From the NCBI GenBank assembly GCA_023957835.1, contig JAMLGP010000001.1, positions 1,977,575 through 2,041,574 of the forward strand: a stretch of 64,000 nucleotides of DNA. Direction: 5' to 3'. Each line of letters starts with the position of its first letter. Positions within the stretch are counted from its first letter, which is position 1. The notes beneath the pieces are model-generated. The model had not been told where the DNA came from, ran no database searches, and saw only the letters and a list, made by a program, of their open reading frames with translations. This DNA is from Homoserinimonas sp. (lineage in GTDB: Bacteria > Actinomycetota > Actinomycetes > Actinomycetales > Microbacteriaceae). The translations under genes and the position numbers were made by a program. Of the stretch, positions 52,943 to 62,598 are shown piece by piece.

Positions 52943-53829
52943 TCGCCGACCTCTCCCAGCACAGGCTCGGCTTCCGCGCCAGCCCGATCGAGTCCGAGCA
53001 GCTCCAGGTAGATATCCTCAAGGCTCGGTCGGATGACCTCCAGACCCTCGGGCTCCCCCCCGAGTTCCCGGTGCAGCTTTGAGACCAGAGCCGCGGGTTC
53101 GGGCGTCCGCTGCTCGTTCAGTCTGCCGCCCGTGCGCCACCGTACAATCGGCACCCGCGCTTCTTTGCCTCCGAGTTCGTCTACCGGCCCGATCTCGATG
53201 ATCCGCCCGCCATTGATTACCGCTGCGCGGTCGGCGAGTTTCGCGGCTTCGTCCAAATAGTGGGTCGTGAGCAGGATCGTCGTGCCTTCGGCCTTGAGAC
53301 TCTCGATCAGGGTCCAGAACTGCCTTCGGGCCTCCGGGTCGAACCCGGTAGTCGGTTCGTCGAGAAAGAGCAGCTCTGGCCGGCCGATCATGCCGAGTGC
53401 GACATCCACTCGTCTACGCTGACCGCCGGATAGCCTGGCGATTCTCGTCTTCGCTTTCTCGGTTAGTCCTACGGCTTCGATGACCTCGTCCACGTTTCTC
53501 GGGTTCGGATAGTAGGCGGCGAAGTGACTCAGTTGTTCCTTGACGGTCACGTCCCCGCTTTCGCCCGTGCTTTGCAGGACGATCCCGAGCCGCGCCTTCC
53601 AGTTGATGCCGCCGCGCTGCGGGTCAACCCCCAGCACAGTCGCCTCTCCGCCCGTGCGGTCGCGGTAGCCCTCGAGAATTTCGATCGTTGTGGACTTGCC
53701 CGCTCCATTGGGGCCGAGCATGGCGAAGATCTCTCCGCGGTGGATCTCGAAACTCACCCCGGCGAGCCCCACGACGTCGCCATAGGACTTGCGCAAGTCG
53801 CGCACACTGACCACTGCCTCAGTAGCCAT
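52939..53829 (-). CDS. ABC transporter ATP-binding protein
   Basis: A 296-residue DrrA/CcmA-type ATPase. Walker A is MLGPNGAGKSTT, the signature motif is RLSGGQRRRVDVALG, Walker B is LLFLDEPTTGFDP, and the H-loop is LLTTHYLDEA. I chose the ATG at 53829; the open frame extends to 53958 without similarity. The substrate of the exporter is not predictable. Confidence 0.92.
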   Translation of the reverse strand: MATEAVVSVRDLRKSYGDVVGLAGVSFEIHRGEIFAMLGPNGAGKSTTIEILEGYRDRTGGEATVLGVDPQRGGINWKARLGIVLQSTGESGDVTVKEQLSHFAAYYPNPRNVDEVIEAVGLTEKAKTRIARLSGGQRRRVDVALGMIGRPELLFLDEPTTGFDPEARRQFWTLIESLKAEGTTILLTTHYLDEAAKLADRAAVINGGRIIEIGPVDELGGKEARVPIVRWRTGGRLNEQRTPEPAALVSKLHRELGGEPEGLEVIRPSLEDIYLELLGLDRAGAEAEPVLGEVGE

Positions 53830-53866
53830 AAGGGTTTCCCGCGCTTTCCTCGAGGATCGGTCTGGC

Positions 53867-55066
53867 TTAGGCGAACAAGGTCTGCAGTCGCTGGATGCCT
53901 TCCAGCAGAGGCTCATCGCCGAGCGCGTACGAAAACCGCAGGTAACCGCTGGGTCCAAAGGCTTCTCCCGGAACCGCCGCTACTTCCGCCTTCTCGAGGA
54001 TCAGGTCGGCAAGTTCAAGCGAAGTCTGCGGGCACACCCCCGACCACTGCCGACCCAGCAGACCGGTGACATCGGCGTAGGCGTAGAACGCGCCCTGCGG
54101 CATCGGCGCGTGCAGGCCCTCGATCTTGTTCAGCTCGGAAATGATCACGTTCCGCCTGCGTTCAAAGGCCTGGCGCATGAGCTCCACGGTCTCCTGGGGG
54201 CCGGTGAGCGCTTCGAGCGCAGCCCGCTGCGAGATGTTGGAGACGTTGGAGGTCAGGTGGGACTGCAGGTTTGCAGCGCCCTTTATTGCATCGGCGGGGC
54301 CGACCATCCAGCCGAGTCGCCATCCGGTCATTGCGTAGCTCTTGGCGACCCCGTTGACCAGCAGGGTCTGGTTGGCAAGCTCGGGAACCGCTTCAACTAT
54401 CGAGACCGCCTTCACGCCTTCGTAGACGAGGTTCTGGTAGATCTCATCCGACATGACCCAGACGCCGTTGTCGAGCGCCCAGCGGCCGATCGCGGCGGTC
54501 TCTTCTGCGCTGTAGACGGCACCGGTCGGGTTTGAAGGGGAAACAAAAATCAGCATCCTGGTGCGCGGAGTCCTGACTGCCTCAAGCTGCTCGACGGTGA
54601 CCTTGTAGCCCTGGTCTGCTCCCGCGAAAACTTCGACCGGAACTCCGCCGACGATCTTCACAACTTCCGGATAGGTAGTCCAGTACGGAGTTGGCAGGAT
54701 GACTTCGTCGCCCTCGCCCACAATCGCGGCGATCGACTGGAAAACCGCGTGCTTTCCGCCGTTGGTAACAATCACCTGACTCGGGTCGACTTTGAGTCCG
54801 CTGTCGCGCAGGGTCTTTGCCGCGATCGCCTCGCGCAACTCCGGCAGCCCGACCGCCTGGGTATAGCGGTGATTCTTCGGGTCGCGGACAGCGGCAACGG
54901 CTGCCTCGACCACATTCGGCGGCGTGGGAAAGTCGGGCTCTCCGGCCGCGTAGGAAATGATCGGGCGGCCCTGCGCCTTTAGCGCCTTGGCCCTGGAATC
55001 CACCTTAAGGGTTGCCGATTCGGTGATGCCAGCGATTCTTGGGGACAATCGAGATTCCGAACTCAC
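53867..55066 (-). CDS. PLP-dependent aminotransferase (aspartate aminotransferase family)
   Basis: A 399-residue fold-type I aminotransferase of subgroup I-gamma. [17 protein letters not shown], the [11 protein letters not shown] cofactor loop, [21 protein letters not shown] and the Schiff-base Lys in [20 protein letters not shown] are present, and the C-terminal YLRFSYA carries the carboxylate-binding Arg. Aspartate is the likely substrate from its resemblance to thermophile-type AspB, but other acids are possible. GTG start at 55066 with a leaderless-type promoter, divergent from tRNA-Trp. Confidence 0.92.
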   Translation of the reverse strand: MSSESRLSPRIAGITESATLKVDSRAKALKAQGRPIISYAAGEPDFPTPPNVVEAAVAAVRDPKNHRYTQAVGLPELREAIAAKTLRDSGLKVDPSQVIVTNGGKHAVFQSIAAIVGEGDEVILPTPYWTTYPEVVKIVGGVPVEVFAGADQGYKVTVEQLEAVRTPRTRMLIFVSPSNPTGAVYSAEETAAIGRWALDNGVWVMSDEIYQNLVYEGVKAVSIVEAVPELANQTLLVNGVAKSYAMTGWRLGWMVGPADAIKGAANLQSHLTSNVSNISQRAALEALTGPQETVELMRQAFERRRNVIISELNKIEGLHAPMPQGAFYAYADVTGLLGRQWSGVCPQTSLELADLILEKAEVAAVPGEAFGPSGYLRFSYALGDEPLLEGIQRLQTLFA

Positions 55067-55072
55067 AGCAGA

Positions 55073-55078
55073 AGCCTA
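55073..55078 (-). promoter_or_regulatory. -10 element of a leaderless promoter (aminotransferase)
   Basis: TAGGCT on the minus strand, six bases before the GTG at 55066. The same hexamer and spacing are seen at menB. Confidence 0.55.
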
Positions 55079-55166
55079 TGCTCTTGAAGCACAGGTGACA
55101 TCCTCAGGGCACGGCATTGACCAGGATCGCGGGCCGCTTTGCCCCGCTCGGGCTGGTGCCTTACAC

Positions 55167-55196
55167 TTGAAGCCGGCGGTTGACAAGAGCCATACT
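55167..55196 (+). promoter_or_regulatory. Possible promoter of tRNA-Trp/secE
   Basis: TTGAAG (55167-55172), an 18-base spacer and CATACT (55191-55196), about 65 bases before the tRNA. A TTGACA at 55180-55185 has no well-spaced -10, so the exact promoter is uncertain. Confidence 0.35.
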
Positions 55197-55262
55197 TTCG
55201 TGCGCCCATTAAGCGGCGCGAATCCCGGTGATTAAGCGAGAGAATGACTGTTGGCGCTGCTT

Positions 55263-55335
55263 AGGGCGGTGGCTCAATTGGTAGAGCAGCGGTCTCCAAA
55301 ACCGCAGGTTGCAGGTTCGAGTCCTGTCCGCCCTG
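55263..55335 (+). tRNA. tRNA-Trp (CCA)
   Basis: Acceptor stem AGGGCGG/CCGCCCT, anticodon loop CTCCAAA with anticodon CCA, T-loop TTCGAGT and discriminator G. It lies directly upstream of secE, the usual actinobacterial order. CCA is not encoded. Confidence 0.95.
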
Positions 55336-55404
55336 CGACTGGAAGTGGTGTTCCCCTCCAGCAATGACCGATACAGGTCGAACCAAAACCGGAAGGCAAC
55401 CGAA

Positions 55405-55683
55405 GTGGCCAGAAGAGTAGACGACGAACCCAGCGAGGATCTCGTCGCAGTAGCGAAGTCCGATCGCGCCCAAAAGCGCGGACCGTTCGCGGCTATTGCG
55501 CTCTTCCTGCGTCAGGTGATGAATGAACTGAAGAAGGTCATTGTCCCCACTCGCAAGGAGCTGGTCAGTTACACCGTCGTGGTACTCGTCTTCGTCGTCT
55601 TCATGATGGCGATCGTTTCACTGCTCGACCTGCTTTTCGGAACCGGAATCGGCTACATCTTCGGAAATGGACCAACCAACTAG
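55405..55683 (+). CDS. secE: Preprotein translocase subunit SecE
   Basis: A 92-residue single-span translocase subunit. A charged N-terminal region precedes the amphipathic segment IALFLRQVMNELKKVIVPTRKELVSYT and the membrane helix VVVLVFVVFMMAIVSLLDLLF. I chose the GTG at 55405 because GGAAGG lies upstream. The frame is open further 5' but runs into tRNA-Trp. nusG follows after 68 bases. Confidence 0.93.
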   Translation: MARRVDDEPSEDLVAVAKSDRAQKRGPFAAIALFLRQVMNELKKVIVPTRKELVSYTVVVLVFVVFMMAIVSLLDLLFGTGIGYIFGNGPTN

Positions 55684-55751
55684 CGACGGTCAAGTTCGCT
55701 ATTACCGCGGTGCTGAACGGGAGTTCAGCGCAGACAATGAAATGAGAATCA

Positions 55752-56573
55752 GTGCCTGAGAGTGAATTCGAGGCTGAGCTGGAAGCGGCTCTGGATGCCG
55801 CACAGCGTTCCGAGGAAGAAGCCGAAGCAGAGGCTGCCGAAGAGTTGACCGAAGAACTGGTCGACGAAGCGAAGGAAGAGTCGACGGATGACGTGACCGA
55901 CGTTCCGACCGAAGAGTCCGCCCCCGAGGTCGCAGAGGCTTCAGGTGATGACGAGTTCGATCCCTACGCCGAGTTCCGCGCCGAGCTCAAGGCGAAGCCC
56001 GGCAAGTGGTACGTAATCCACTCATATGCCGGATTCGAGAAGCGAGTGAAGTCGAACATCGAAAACCGCCGCGTGAGCATGGGCATGGAGGACTACGTCT
56101 TCGAGGTCCAGGTCCCCATGGAGGATGTCGTCGAGATCAAGAACGGCCAGCGCAAGCTCGTCAACCGGGTTCGCATCCCCGGCTACGTGCTTGTGCGCAT
56201 GGACCTCAATGAGGACAGCTGGTCGGTCGTTCGGCACACCCCTGGAGTCACCGGCTTTGTCGGCAACGCCCACAACCCGACCCCGCTGCGGTTCGAGGAG
56301 GCGTTCTCGATGCTGCAGAGCCTCGTTCAGGTGGTAGACGCTCCGGTCAAGGGCGGCGCAGTCAAGGGCGGCAAGGCCGCTGCCCGCGTCATCCCACAGG
56401 AGATCGACTTCGAAATTGGCGAGACCATCACCATCAAAGAAGGTTCGTTCGCCGGTCTTCCCGGTTCGATCAGCGAAATCAAGCCGGAGAGCGGCAAGCT
56501 CACCGTTCTGGTTTCTCTCTTCGAGCGCGAGACCCCGGTTGAATTGAGCTTCGACCAGGTGACCAAGCTCTAG
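55752..56573 (+). CDS. nusG: Transcription antitermination factor NusG
   Basis: A 273-residue elongation factor. The first about 80 residues are an acidic Glu/Ala-rich extension typical of actinobacteria. The NGN domain then runs from WYVIHSYAGFEKRVKSNIENR to HTPGVTGFVGN, and the C-terminal KOW domain is FEIGETITIKEGSFAGLPGSISEI. It binds RNA polymerase and links it to Rho or ribosomes. GTG start at 55752. Confidence 0.95.
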   Translation: MPESEFEAELEAALDAAQRSEEEAEAEAAEELTEELVDEAKEESTDDVTDVPTEESAPEVAEASGDDEFDPYAEFRAELKAKPGKWYVIHSYAGFEKRVKSNIENRRVSMGMEDYVFEVQVPMEDVVEIKNGQRKLVNRVRIPGYVLVRMDLNEDSWSVVRHTPGVTGFVGNAHNPTPLRFEEAFSMLQSLVQVVDAPVKGGAVKGGKAAARVIPQEIDFEIGETITIKEGSFAGLPGSISEIKPESGKLTVLVSLFERETPVELSFDQVTKL

Positions 56574-56735
56574 CAGCCCTTAGTCTTCGCGAGACCCGAT
56601 TACTTTGCAATGTGGGAATCGCGTATGATTGTCAGGTTGCCCGCGCGCTCTGGCGTGCCCGCGCAACCAACTACCGCATCCGATCGGATGTCGGGAGAGT
56701 GAGGCAATAGCCTCGTTCGATTCAAAGGAAAAAAC
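56574..56735 (+). promoter_or_regulatory. rplK leader region with promoter-like and repeat elements
   Basis: TATGAT (56624-56629) is a good -10, with TACTTT or ACTTTG as a poor -35. Downstream, GGTTGC (56635-56640) pairs with GCAACC (56663-56668), and TGCCCGCGC occurs twice (56638-56646, 56656-56664). In many bacteria protein L1 binds this leader to repress rplK-rplA; whether these elements form the L1 site is inference. Confidence 0.35.
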
Positions 56736-57167
56736 ATGGCAGCAAAGAAGAAGGTATCTGGGCTGATAAAGCTCCAGATCCAGGCTGGTGCTGCGAACCC
56801 GGCGCCGCCTATCGGCCCGGCTCTCGCGCAGCACGGTGTCAACATCATGGAGTTCTGCAAGGCGTACAACGCCGCGACAGAGAGCCAGCGCGGGAACGTG
56901 ATCCCGGTAGAGATCACCGTTTACGAAGACCGCTCGTTCACGTTCGTCCTCAAGACTCCGCCGGCCGCTGAGATGATCAAGAAGGCCGCGGGAGTTCCCA
57001 AGGGCTCCGGCACTCCGCACACAGTGAAGGTTGGCAAGCTCTCAAAGGATGCTCTGCGCCAGATCGCTGAGACCAAACTCCAGGACCTCAACGCCAATGA
57101 CGTTGAGGCGGCGGAAAAGATCATCGCGGGCACTGCCCGCTCGATGGGGATCACGGTGGAGAGCTGA
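56736..57167 (+). CDS. rplK: 50S ribosomal protein L11
   Basis: A 143-residue protein of the GTPase-associated centre. [34 protein letters not shown] is the N-terminal domain with the proline-rich thiostrepton region, and [48 protein letters not shown] is the RNA-binding domain. AAAGGAAA precedes the ATG. rplA follows one base after the stop. Confidence 0.97.
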   Translation: MAAKKKVSGLIKLQIQAGAANPAPPIGPALAQHGVNIMEFCKAYNAATESQRGNVIPVEITVYEDRSFTFVLKTPPAAEMIKKAAGVPKGSGTPHTVKVGKLSKDALRQIAETKLQDLNANDVEAAEKIIAGTARSMGITVES

Positions 57168-57168
57168 C

Positions 57169-57858
57169 ATGTCGACAAAATCCAAGGCGTACCGCGCCGC
57201 CAAAGAGCGCATTCAGGAAGGCCGCTACTACACCCCTCGCGAAGCCATGGGGCTGGCCAGGGAGACCGGCTCGAAGAAGTTCGACTCGACCGTAGAGGTC
57301 GCCTTGAAGCTCGGGGTCGACCCGCGCAAGGCAGACCAGATGGTACGGGGAACCGTAATCCTGCCGCACGGAACCGGCAAGACCGCGCGAGTAATCGTGT
57401 TCGCGACCGGAGCCGCTGCTGAGGCAGCGATTGCAGCCGGTGCTGACGAGGTCGGCGGTCCCGAGCTTATCGAGAAGGTCGCCGGCGGTTACACGAACTT
57501 CGACTCCGCAGTTTCTACCCCTGAGCTCATGGGGCAGGTTGGTCGACTCGGAAAGGTGCTCGGCCCGCGCGGCCTCATGCCGAACCCCAAGACCGGCACC
57601 GTCACCCCGGACCCGGCCAAGGCTGTCAGCGACATCAAGGGCGGCAAGATCGAGTTCCGCGTCGACAAGCACGCCAACGTGCACTTCATTGTCGGCAAGG
57701 CTTCGTTCAGCGAGGACCAGCTCACCGAGAACGCGAAGGCCGCTCTGGATGAGATTCAGCGCTCAAAGCCGAGCTCGTCCAAGGGACGCTACGTGATCAA
57801 GGCGACGGTTTCGACGACCTTCGGCCCCGGCATCCCACTGGATGTGGCTTCGCTCTAG
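57169..57858 (+). CDS. rplA: 50S ribosomal protein L1
   Basis: A 229-residue L1-stalk protein. It begins [15 protein letters not shown] and has [29 protein letters not shown] and the signature [26 protein letters not shown]. The ATG at 57169 is used; the frame extends into rplK without similarity. A strong terminator lies eight bases after the stop. Confidence 0.97.
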   Translation: MSTKSKAYRAAKERIQEGRYYTPREAMGLARETGSKKFDSTVEVALKLGVDPRKADQMVRGTVILPHGTGKTARVIVFATGAAAEAAIAAGADEVGGPELIEKVAGGYTNFDSAVSTPELMGQVGRLGKVLGPRGLMPNPKTGTVTPDPAKAVSDIKGGKIEFRVDKHANVHFIVGKASFSEDQLTENAKAALDEIQRSKPSSSKGRYVIKATVSTTFGPGIPLDVASL

Positions 57859-57865
57859 TCGCTAA

Positions 57866-57899
57866 GGTGTTGCCCTGACGAATCCGTCGGGGCAGCACC
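57866..57899 (+). terminator. Terminator after rplA
   Basis: Fifteen-base arms (57866-57880 and 57885-57899), pairing throughout with two G-U pairs, around an AATC loop. No T tract follows. It separates the ribosomal operon from the GntR gene. Confidence 0.7.
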
Positions 57900-57962
57900 A
57901 CAGACTGGTACCGTGCTCGGTGTAGCAGTAATCTCGTCCGGATTGCGATAGGGAGGGGAACA

Positions 57963-58808
57963 GTGCAGGCTCAGAGTCAATCGGCGGCCCCTGCGGGACA
58001 ATCCCAGCCCAGGCAATTGCGCTACCAGCTTGTTTACGATCTCGTCCTTGACTTGATTGAGGAAGGCGACTTGAGGCCGGGCGCGAAGTTGCCGAGCACT
58101 AATGAGCTTGCCGAGCTAGCAAATGTGAGCGTCATTTCCGTGCGCAGGGCGCTTGATGAGCTGAGCCACGCTGGAAAGATCGTCCGGCATCAGGGCGTGG
58201 GCACTTTCGTCGCTCCGCAGCGCCTCGTCAGTGAGCCTTCCAAACCAGGAGCGCTGCTTGAAACCCTCTCCGGGGTAAGCGAAGACATTGAGTTCACAAC
58301 TGAACTGATTTCGATAATGGTCGGCCTGCCCAGTACGAACCACGCAGAGGCTCTTGGAATCAGTGAGGGGCAACCTGTATGGGAAGTCTGCCGACTGAGG
58401 TCTCTCGACTCGGTTCCGAAAGTACTCGAGCGAGCAGTTATGCCGCTGACCAGGGTTCCCAGTCTGGATGAAGAGAGACTTTCTTCAGGCGAGTCGCTGT
58501 ACGGCATTCTGGAGGAGAGTTTCGGATTGACCGAGGCGTTCGTGGAGCAGTCTCTCAAAGTGGATCAGCCGACTCAGTGGGAACGGGAACATCTTGGACT
58601 GGATGCCAAAGACAGCGTCGTTCGCATCCGCGGTGTGAGCTTCACTTCGGACGGTGTCGCGTTTGATAGTTACCAGCAGTCCTACCGTGCCCACGATTTC
58701 GTGTTCTATGTGTCCGGAAGTCAGACTCCAACTTTGCTTAGCCCAGGCGACGGTGGGCGATGGAGCATCAAGCCTCTGGGCGGCAACGGCACGCCGACAG
58801 CCGGATAG
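57963..58808 (+). CDS. GntR-family regulator with UTRA ligand domain
   Basis: A 281-residue regulator of the HutC subfamily. The winged helix is LRYQLVYDLVLDLIEEGDLRPGAKLPSTNELAELANVSVISVRRALDELSHAGKIVRHQGVGTFVA (about 18-85). The UTRA-like effector domain follows, with EVCRLRSLDSVPKVLERAVMPLTRVPSL and a C-terminal YQQSYRAHDFVFYV. GTG start at 57963 after AGGGAGGGG. It is convergent with the ABC importer operon and is a candidate regulator of it, though no shared operator was proved. Confidence 0.88.
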   Translation: MQAQSQSAAPAGQSQPRQLRYQLVYDLVLDLIEEGDLRPGAKLPSTNELAELANVSVISVRRALDELSHAGKIVRHQGVGTFVAPQRLVSEPSKPGALLETLSGVSEDIEFTTELISIMVGLPSTNHAEALGISEGQPVWEVCRLRSLDSVPKVLERAVMPLTRVPSLDEERLSSGESLYGILEESFGLTEAFVEQSLKVDQPTQWEREHLGLDAKDSVVRIRGVSFTSDGVAFDSYQQSYRAHDFVFYVSGSQTPTLLSPGDGGRWSIKPLGGNGTPTAG

Positions 58809-58810
58809 CT

Positions 58811-60478
58811 TTACACTCTTCTCTTCACCGAAGGGTCGGGGCTCGGCACGCTATCCAGCAGCAGTTTCGTGTAGTCGGATTTCGGTGAATCGATAATGCT
58901 CTTCGGAGCACCGTCTTCGACGATCTTTCCTTCCCGCATGACGATGATTCGATCGGCATGTTCCGCAGCGGTTGAAAGATCGTGGGTGATCATGAGAATG
59001 CCCATTTCGTGGCTGTGGCGAAGTTCGTCAAGCAAATCGAGAACGCCGCTTCGCAAAGTCACATCGAGCATCGAGACGGGCTCATCGGCCAGCAGGATCG
59101 CAGGACGAAGCACAATGCTCGCGGCGATTGCCACTCGCTGACGCTGGCCTCCGGAAAGTTCATGCGGGTAGCGGTTCAGGTAACGCGAAGCCGGAGTGAG
59201 TCCGACTTCTTCGAGAGACGCTTCGATCATCTCCTGCCGCTTCGCTCTGGACTCGCCGACTTTATGGATGAGCAGGGGCTCCTCGATCGTGTCTCTCACA
59301 GTGAACCGGACATCCAGGGCCTCGTATGGATCCTGATAGATCATTTGCATAGTTCGTCGCAACGGGCGCCGCTTGCGATCCGGAATGCCGACTGTTTCGC
59401 TCCCGTTCACCAATACAGATCCCGCGGCCACGTCGATCATCCCCATGATGGCCTGTACCGTGGTCGTCTTGCCGCAGCCAGACTGACCGACGAGAGCAAC
59501 GAGTTCTCCCGCAGCCAGACTGAAACTAATTGAGTCGACTGCAGCGGGTCGCGAGTCTGAGCGGGAGAGCGACCCGGCTGAATTACCGTAGCGAACGGTT
59601 AAGTCGCGAACTTCCAGCAGATTGGGCTTTGGTACCTTCTTTTCGATTGGCCTTGCCATGATGTCGGCGATGTTCGGAGTGGCCTCGAAAAGCGACTTCG
59701 TGTATTCATGCCTGGGCTCTCGGTAGAGCTGGTCAACGGGGCCATCTTCAACTATTTCACCGTTTAGCATTACCGCGGCTCTGGTGCAGCTTTGAGCAAC
59801 GACGCCGAGATCGTGCGTGACGAGAACCAGTGTGAGATTCAAATCGATCGACAGCTGAACGAGCAGTTGCAAAATTTGATCCTGAACCACCACGTCCAGC
59901 GCGGTTGTCGGTTCGTCGGCGAGCAGGACCTTAGGGTTGCACGAAAGCGCCATCGCAATTACAGCCCGCTGTTTCATGCCTCCCGATAGCTGGTGGGGGA
60001 ACTGGCCCGCAACTTCTGGTGATAGTCCGACCATTTCCAGTAGTTCTGCGACTCGCTGTCTTGTTTGGGTTCCCGATGTGATTCGGTGTACTTCAAGAGC
60101 CTCGCTGATTTGCCAGCCTATGGTCTTCACCGGGTTGAACGCGCTCATCGCCCCCTGAAAGACCATCGCAATGTCCTTCCAGCGATAAGGATTCAGGCCA
60201 GCTTCGCCTTTTGAAATGATGTCTACGCCGTCGAGAAGCACTTCACCTGCAACATCCGCCGAAGCGGGGAGCAGACCCATCGCGGCGAGAATGGTGGTCG
60301 TCTTTCCGCATCCGCTCTCGCCGACCAGACCAATTCTTTCGCCCGGCATAACTGCGAAGCTCACGTCCCGAATGGTGTGCGTCTCGAATCGGCCCTTGTG
60401 TTCTCTGGAGCCGAACCACACATTCAGATTTCGAAACTCGAGTGCGGGATCTGTGGATGCTGTTGTCTTCCTGCTCAC
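58811..60478 (-). CDS. Duplicated ABC ATPase of a peptide/nickel-type importer (DppD-DppF fusion)
   Basis: A 555-residue protein with two complete nucleotide-binding domains. The first has Walker A GLVGESGCGKTT, the signature LSGGMKQRAVIAMAL and Walker B VLLADEPTTALD. The second has ALVGQSGCGKTT, LSGGQRQRVAIAASI and ILLADEPVSMLD. In many species these are two genes (dppD and dppF). It powers uptake of oligopeptides or related solutes. I chose the GTG at 60478, whose GTGA overlaps the upstream permease stop. Confidence 0.92.
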   Translation of the reverse strand: MSRKTTASTDPALEFRNLNVWFGSREHKGRFETHTIRDVSFAVMPGERIGLVGESGCGKTTTILAAMGLLPASADVAGEVLLDGVDIISKGEAGLNPYRWKDIAMVFQGAMSAFNPVKTIGWQISEALEVHRITSGTQTRQRVAELLEMVGLSPEVAGQFPHQLSGGMKQRAVIAMALSCNPKVLLADEPTTALDVVVQDQILQLLVQLSIDLNLTLVLVTHDLGVVAQSCTRAAVMLNGEIVEDGPVDQLYREPRHEYTKSLFEATPNIADIMARPIEKKVPKPNLLEVRDLTVRYGNSAGSLSRSDSRPAAVDSISFSLAAGELVALVGQSGCGKTTTVQAIMGMIDVAAGSVLVNGSETVGIPDRKRRPLRRTMQMIYQDPYEALDVRFTVRDTIEEPLLIHKVGESRAKRQEMIEASLEEVGLTPASRYLNRYPHELSGGQRQRVAIAASIVLRPAILLADEPVSMLDVTLRSGVLDLLDELRHSHEMGILMITHDLSTAAEHADRIIVMREGKIVEDGAPKSIIDSPKSDYTKLLLDSVPSPDPSVKRRV

Positions 60479-61422
60479 AGCGCATCCTTTCCGCGTCCCA
60501 CGAGCGGTCTGAGTTGCCATCCGAACGGCGAAAGGTAGGAAACCTTGAGTCGCGGGTTTAGCGCATCCTCGATTGAGCGCCCGAACAAATAGCAGCCCAT
60601 GATCAGGAAGGCGACTGCGAATCCCGCCGGAACTATCGCCCACCAGGCGCCAGTACTTACAGCAGCGCGGTTGAACGCGTGCTCCATGATCGTGCCCCAG
60701 GTTATTGCTGTCGGATCGGACAGTCCCAGGAAGGCGAGTGCAGTCTCATTGAAGATTGCAACCGTGATCGCGAGTACCGCGCTCGCTACCAGCAGGGGCC
60801 CCACCTGGGGAAGGATGTGCCGCCAGATGATCCTGAGATGACCCGATCCCAGAGCGATAACCCGCTTTATATAGATGCGTTCTCTAAGAGACTTCACTTG
60901 AGCCCTGACGATTCGAGCTGTGTAGGTCCACATGAGAACCCCGATCACGACAATGACGTGTTCGAGGCTCGGGCCCCAAACGGCTGCCACGACGATCATG
61001 AGCACTATTTGTGGAATCACAAGGAAGTAGTCGGTGATTCGCATGAGGACCGTGTCGATCCAGCCTCCGAAGTAGCCGGAGACTATTCCGATTGTTGCGC
61101 CTATGCCAATAGTGATCGCGGCGGCGGTGAATCCGACGTACATCGAGACCTGGCCGCCCTCCAGAACGAGGCTGAGTACATCGATTCCTCCGTCGTCGCA
61201 GCCCAGCCAGTGTGCTGGAGACGGCGGCTCGAACACTGCGCAACTCGCAACTCTGCTCGAATACGGTTTGAGCCACGGCGAGAGCAGTGAAATCAAGCTG
61301 AACAGTGCGAGGATTCCCAGTCCGATTGCCGCAGTCGGTTCGCGCAAGACCCCGAGAATCGTCAACCAGCCGCTTCGGCGTGTTTCTCCCGATGCGGGAC
61401 TGACAGGCAATGGAGTAATCAT
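60475..61422 (-). CDS. ABC importer permease (DppC-like)
   Basis: A 315-residue inner-membrane protein. An N-terminal helix (PTAAIGLGILALFSLISLLSPWL) is followed by the six-helix BPD_transp_1 core with the EAA-like loop REPTA...KSLRERIYIKRVIALGSGHLRIIWRHILP. Alternative upstream starts exist, but the ATG at 61422 (MITPLPVSPASG) follows GGGATCAAG and is preferred. It pairs with the DppB-like permease encoded just upstream. Confidence 0.9.
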   Translation of the reverse strand: MITPLPVSPASGETRRSGWLTILGVLREPTAAIGLGILALFSLISLLSPWLKPYSSRVASCAVFEPPSPAHWLGCDDGGIDVLSLVLEGGQVSMYVGFTAAAITIGIGATIGIVSGYFGGWIDTVLMRITDYFLVIPQIVLMIVVAAVWGPSLEHVIVVIGVLMWTYTARIVRAQVKSLRERIYIKRVIALGSGHLRIIWRHILPQVGPLLVASAVLAITVAIFNETALAFLGLSDPTAITWGTIMEHAFNRAAVSTGAWWAIVPAGFAVAFLIMGCYLFGRSIEDALNPRLKVSYLSPFGWQLRPLVGRGKDAL

Positions 61423-61432
61423 TCTTGATCCC

Positions 61433-62395
61433 TCAATCCACAACTCTCGGGTCGAGTTTGAAATAAATGAGGTCCGCAATGTAGTTGAGAACGACGACCA
61501 CAACCGTGATGATCAGGAATCCGCCCTGGAGCATTGGGTAGTCCCGCTGCAGAACCGCGTCGTACAGGGCCCGGCCGATGCCCGGCCAGGAGAAGATGAC
61601 CTCGATCAGGATGGCGCCGCTCACGATTGCACCCAGGGCCAGAGCAACCATTGTGACGATGGGGAGCATCGCATTCCTAAGGGCGTAGGAGCTGATGATC
61701 TTCCCGCGGCTGAGTCCTTTCGCGCGGGCGGTTAGTACGTAGTCTTCGCCGAGGGTTTCAAGCATTGAAGACCGCACAATCAGAGCGTTCTCGGCATAGA
61801 GCGTAAGAATGAGAGTCAGTACAGGCAGGATCATATGTTTCGCGCGATCGAGGAATTCTTCCCAGGGAGTCATTCCGATTGCGAATGGATCGTGGAGACC
61901 GGCTGACGGCAGTACGCCTGCAAAGAGAATGAGCAGCATCATGCCCAGAAACTGGGTGGGGAAGGCATAGAACAGGACCGCAAGATTCGTTGAGACGTGA
62001 TCGGCGACGGTGCCCCTTCGCACGGCAGAGTGGATGCCTACAGCGATGCCGAGAATGATTGCCAGAATCGTGCCTATCGAGACCATGGGAAGCGTGTTGC
62101 CGAACGCTTCCATGAGGTTGTCAAATACCGGCTGGCGATTCGAATAGGAAATTCCGAGATTCCCGGTGAATAGGCCCTTGAGGTAGAGGAGGTACTGATC
62201 CCAGATCGGCCTGTCCAGTCCGAATTGCTCTTCGAGCGCTTTCTTAAGTGCAGGGGAAGCATTTGGCACCCTTGAGATTCTGGTGATAGCTGAGCCGGGC
62301 AGGACCCTGAAGAGAATGAAGTTGAAGGTGATCGCGACGAAAACCGTCATTAGCGCGAATCCGGTTCTCTTCCAGAGGTAGCTCGCTCTCCCCAC
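61433..62395 (-). CDS. ABC importer permease (DppB-like)
   Basis: A 320-residue permease. It starts with LWKRTGFALMTVFVAITFNFILFRVLPGSA, typical of DppB/OppB, and contains SSMLETLGEDYVLTARAKGLSRGKIISSYALRNAMLPIV, the coupling helix, and VEVIFSWPGIGRALYDAV. I prefer the GTG at 62395 because GAGGAGG precedes it; the frame extends to 62443. Order in the operon is dppB, dppC, fused dppDF. Confidence 0.92.
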   Translation of the reverse strand: MGRASYLWKRTGFALMTVFVAITFNFILFRVLPGSAITRISRVPNASPALKKALEEQFGLDRPIWDQYLLYLKGLFTGNLGISYSNRQPVFDNLMEAFGNTLPMVSIGTILAIILGIAVGIHSAVRRGTVADHVSTNLAVLFYAFPTQFLGMMLLILFAGVLPSAGLHDPFAIGMTPWEEFLDRAKHMILPVLTLILTLYAENALIVRSSMLETLGEDYVLTARAKGLSRGKIISSYALRNAMLPIVTMVALALGAIVSGAILIEVIFSWPGIGRALYDAVLQRDYPMLQGGFLIITVVVVVLNYIADLIYFKLDPRVVD

Positions 62396-62463
62396 TGAGC
62401 TCCTCCTCTCTGAGAAACACGTTGAATCTATTGCAGTCCTCATACTAAGCGCAATAAGCTAAA

Positions 62464-62490
62464 GCAATGCCGCACAGCTTTCGGCATTGC
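62464..62490. promoter_or_regulatory. Inverted repeat between the divergent importer genes
   Basis: GCAATGCCG (62464-62472) and CGGCATTGC (62482-62490) are perfect nine-base arms with a nine-base spacer. The site lies midway between the dppB-like and substrate-binding genes and may be bound by the GntR regulator encoded nearby. A terminator role is unlikely between divergent genes. Confidence 0.5.
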
Positions 62491-62598
62491 ATTGCGGTCG
62501 GTGTGGACCAGGCCTTGCCGGATCATAGTATCCCGGCGCTCACCGACTGAGGCCTTAGAGCCCGGGGGCCCGTCTCCCGGATGAGGAAAGGAAGTGAG

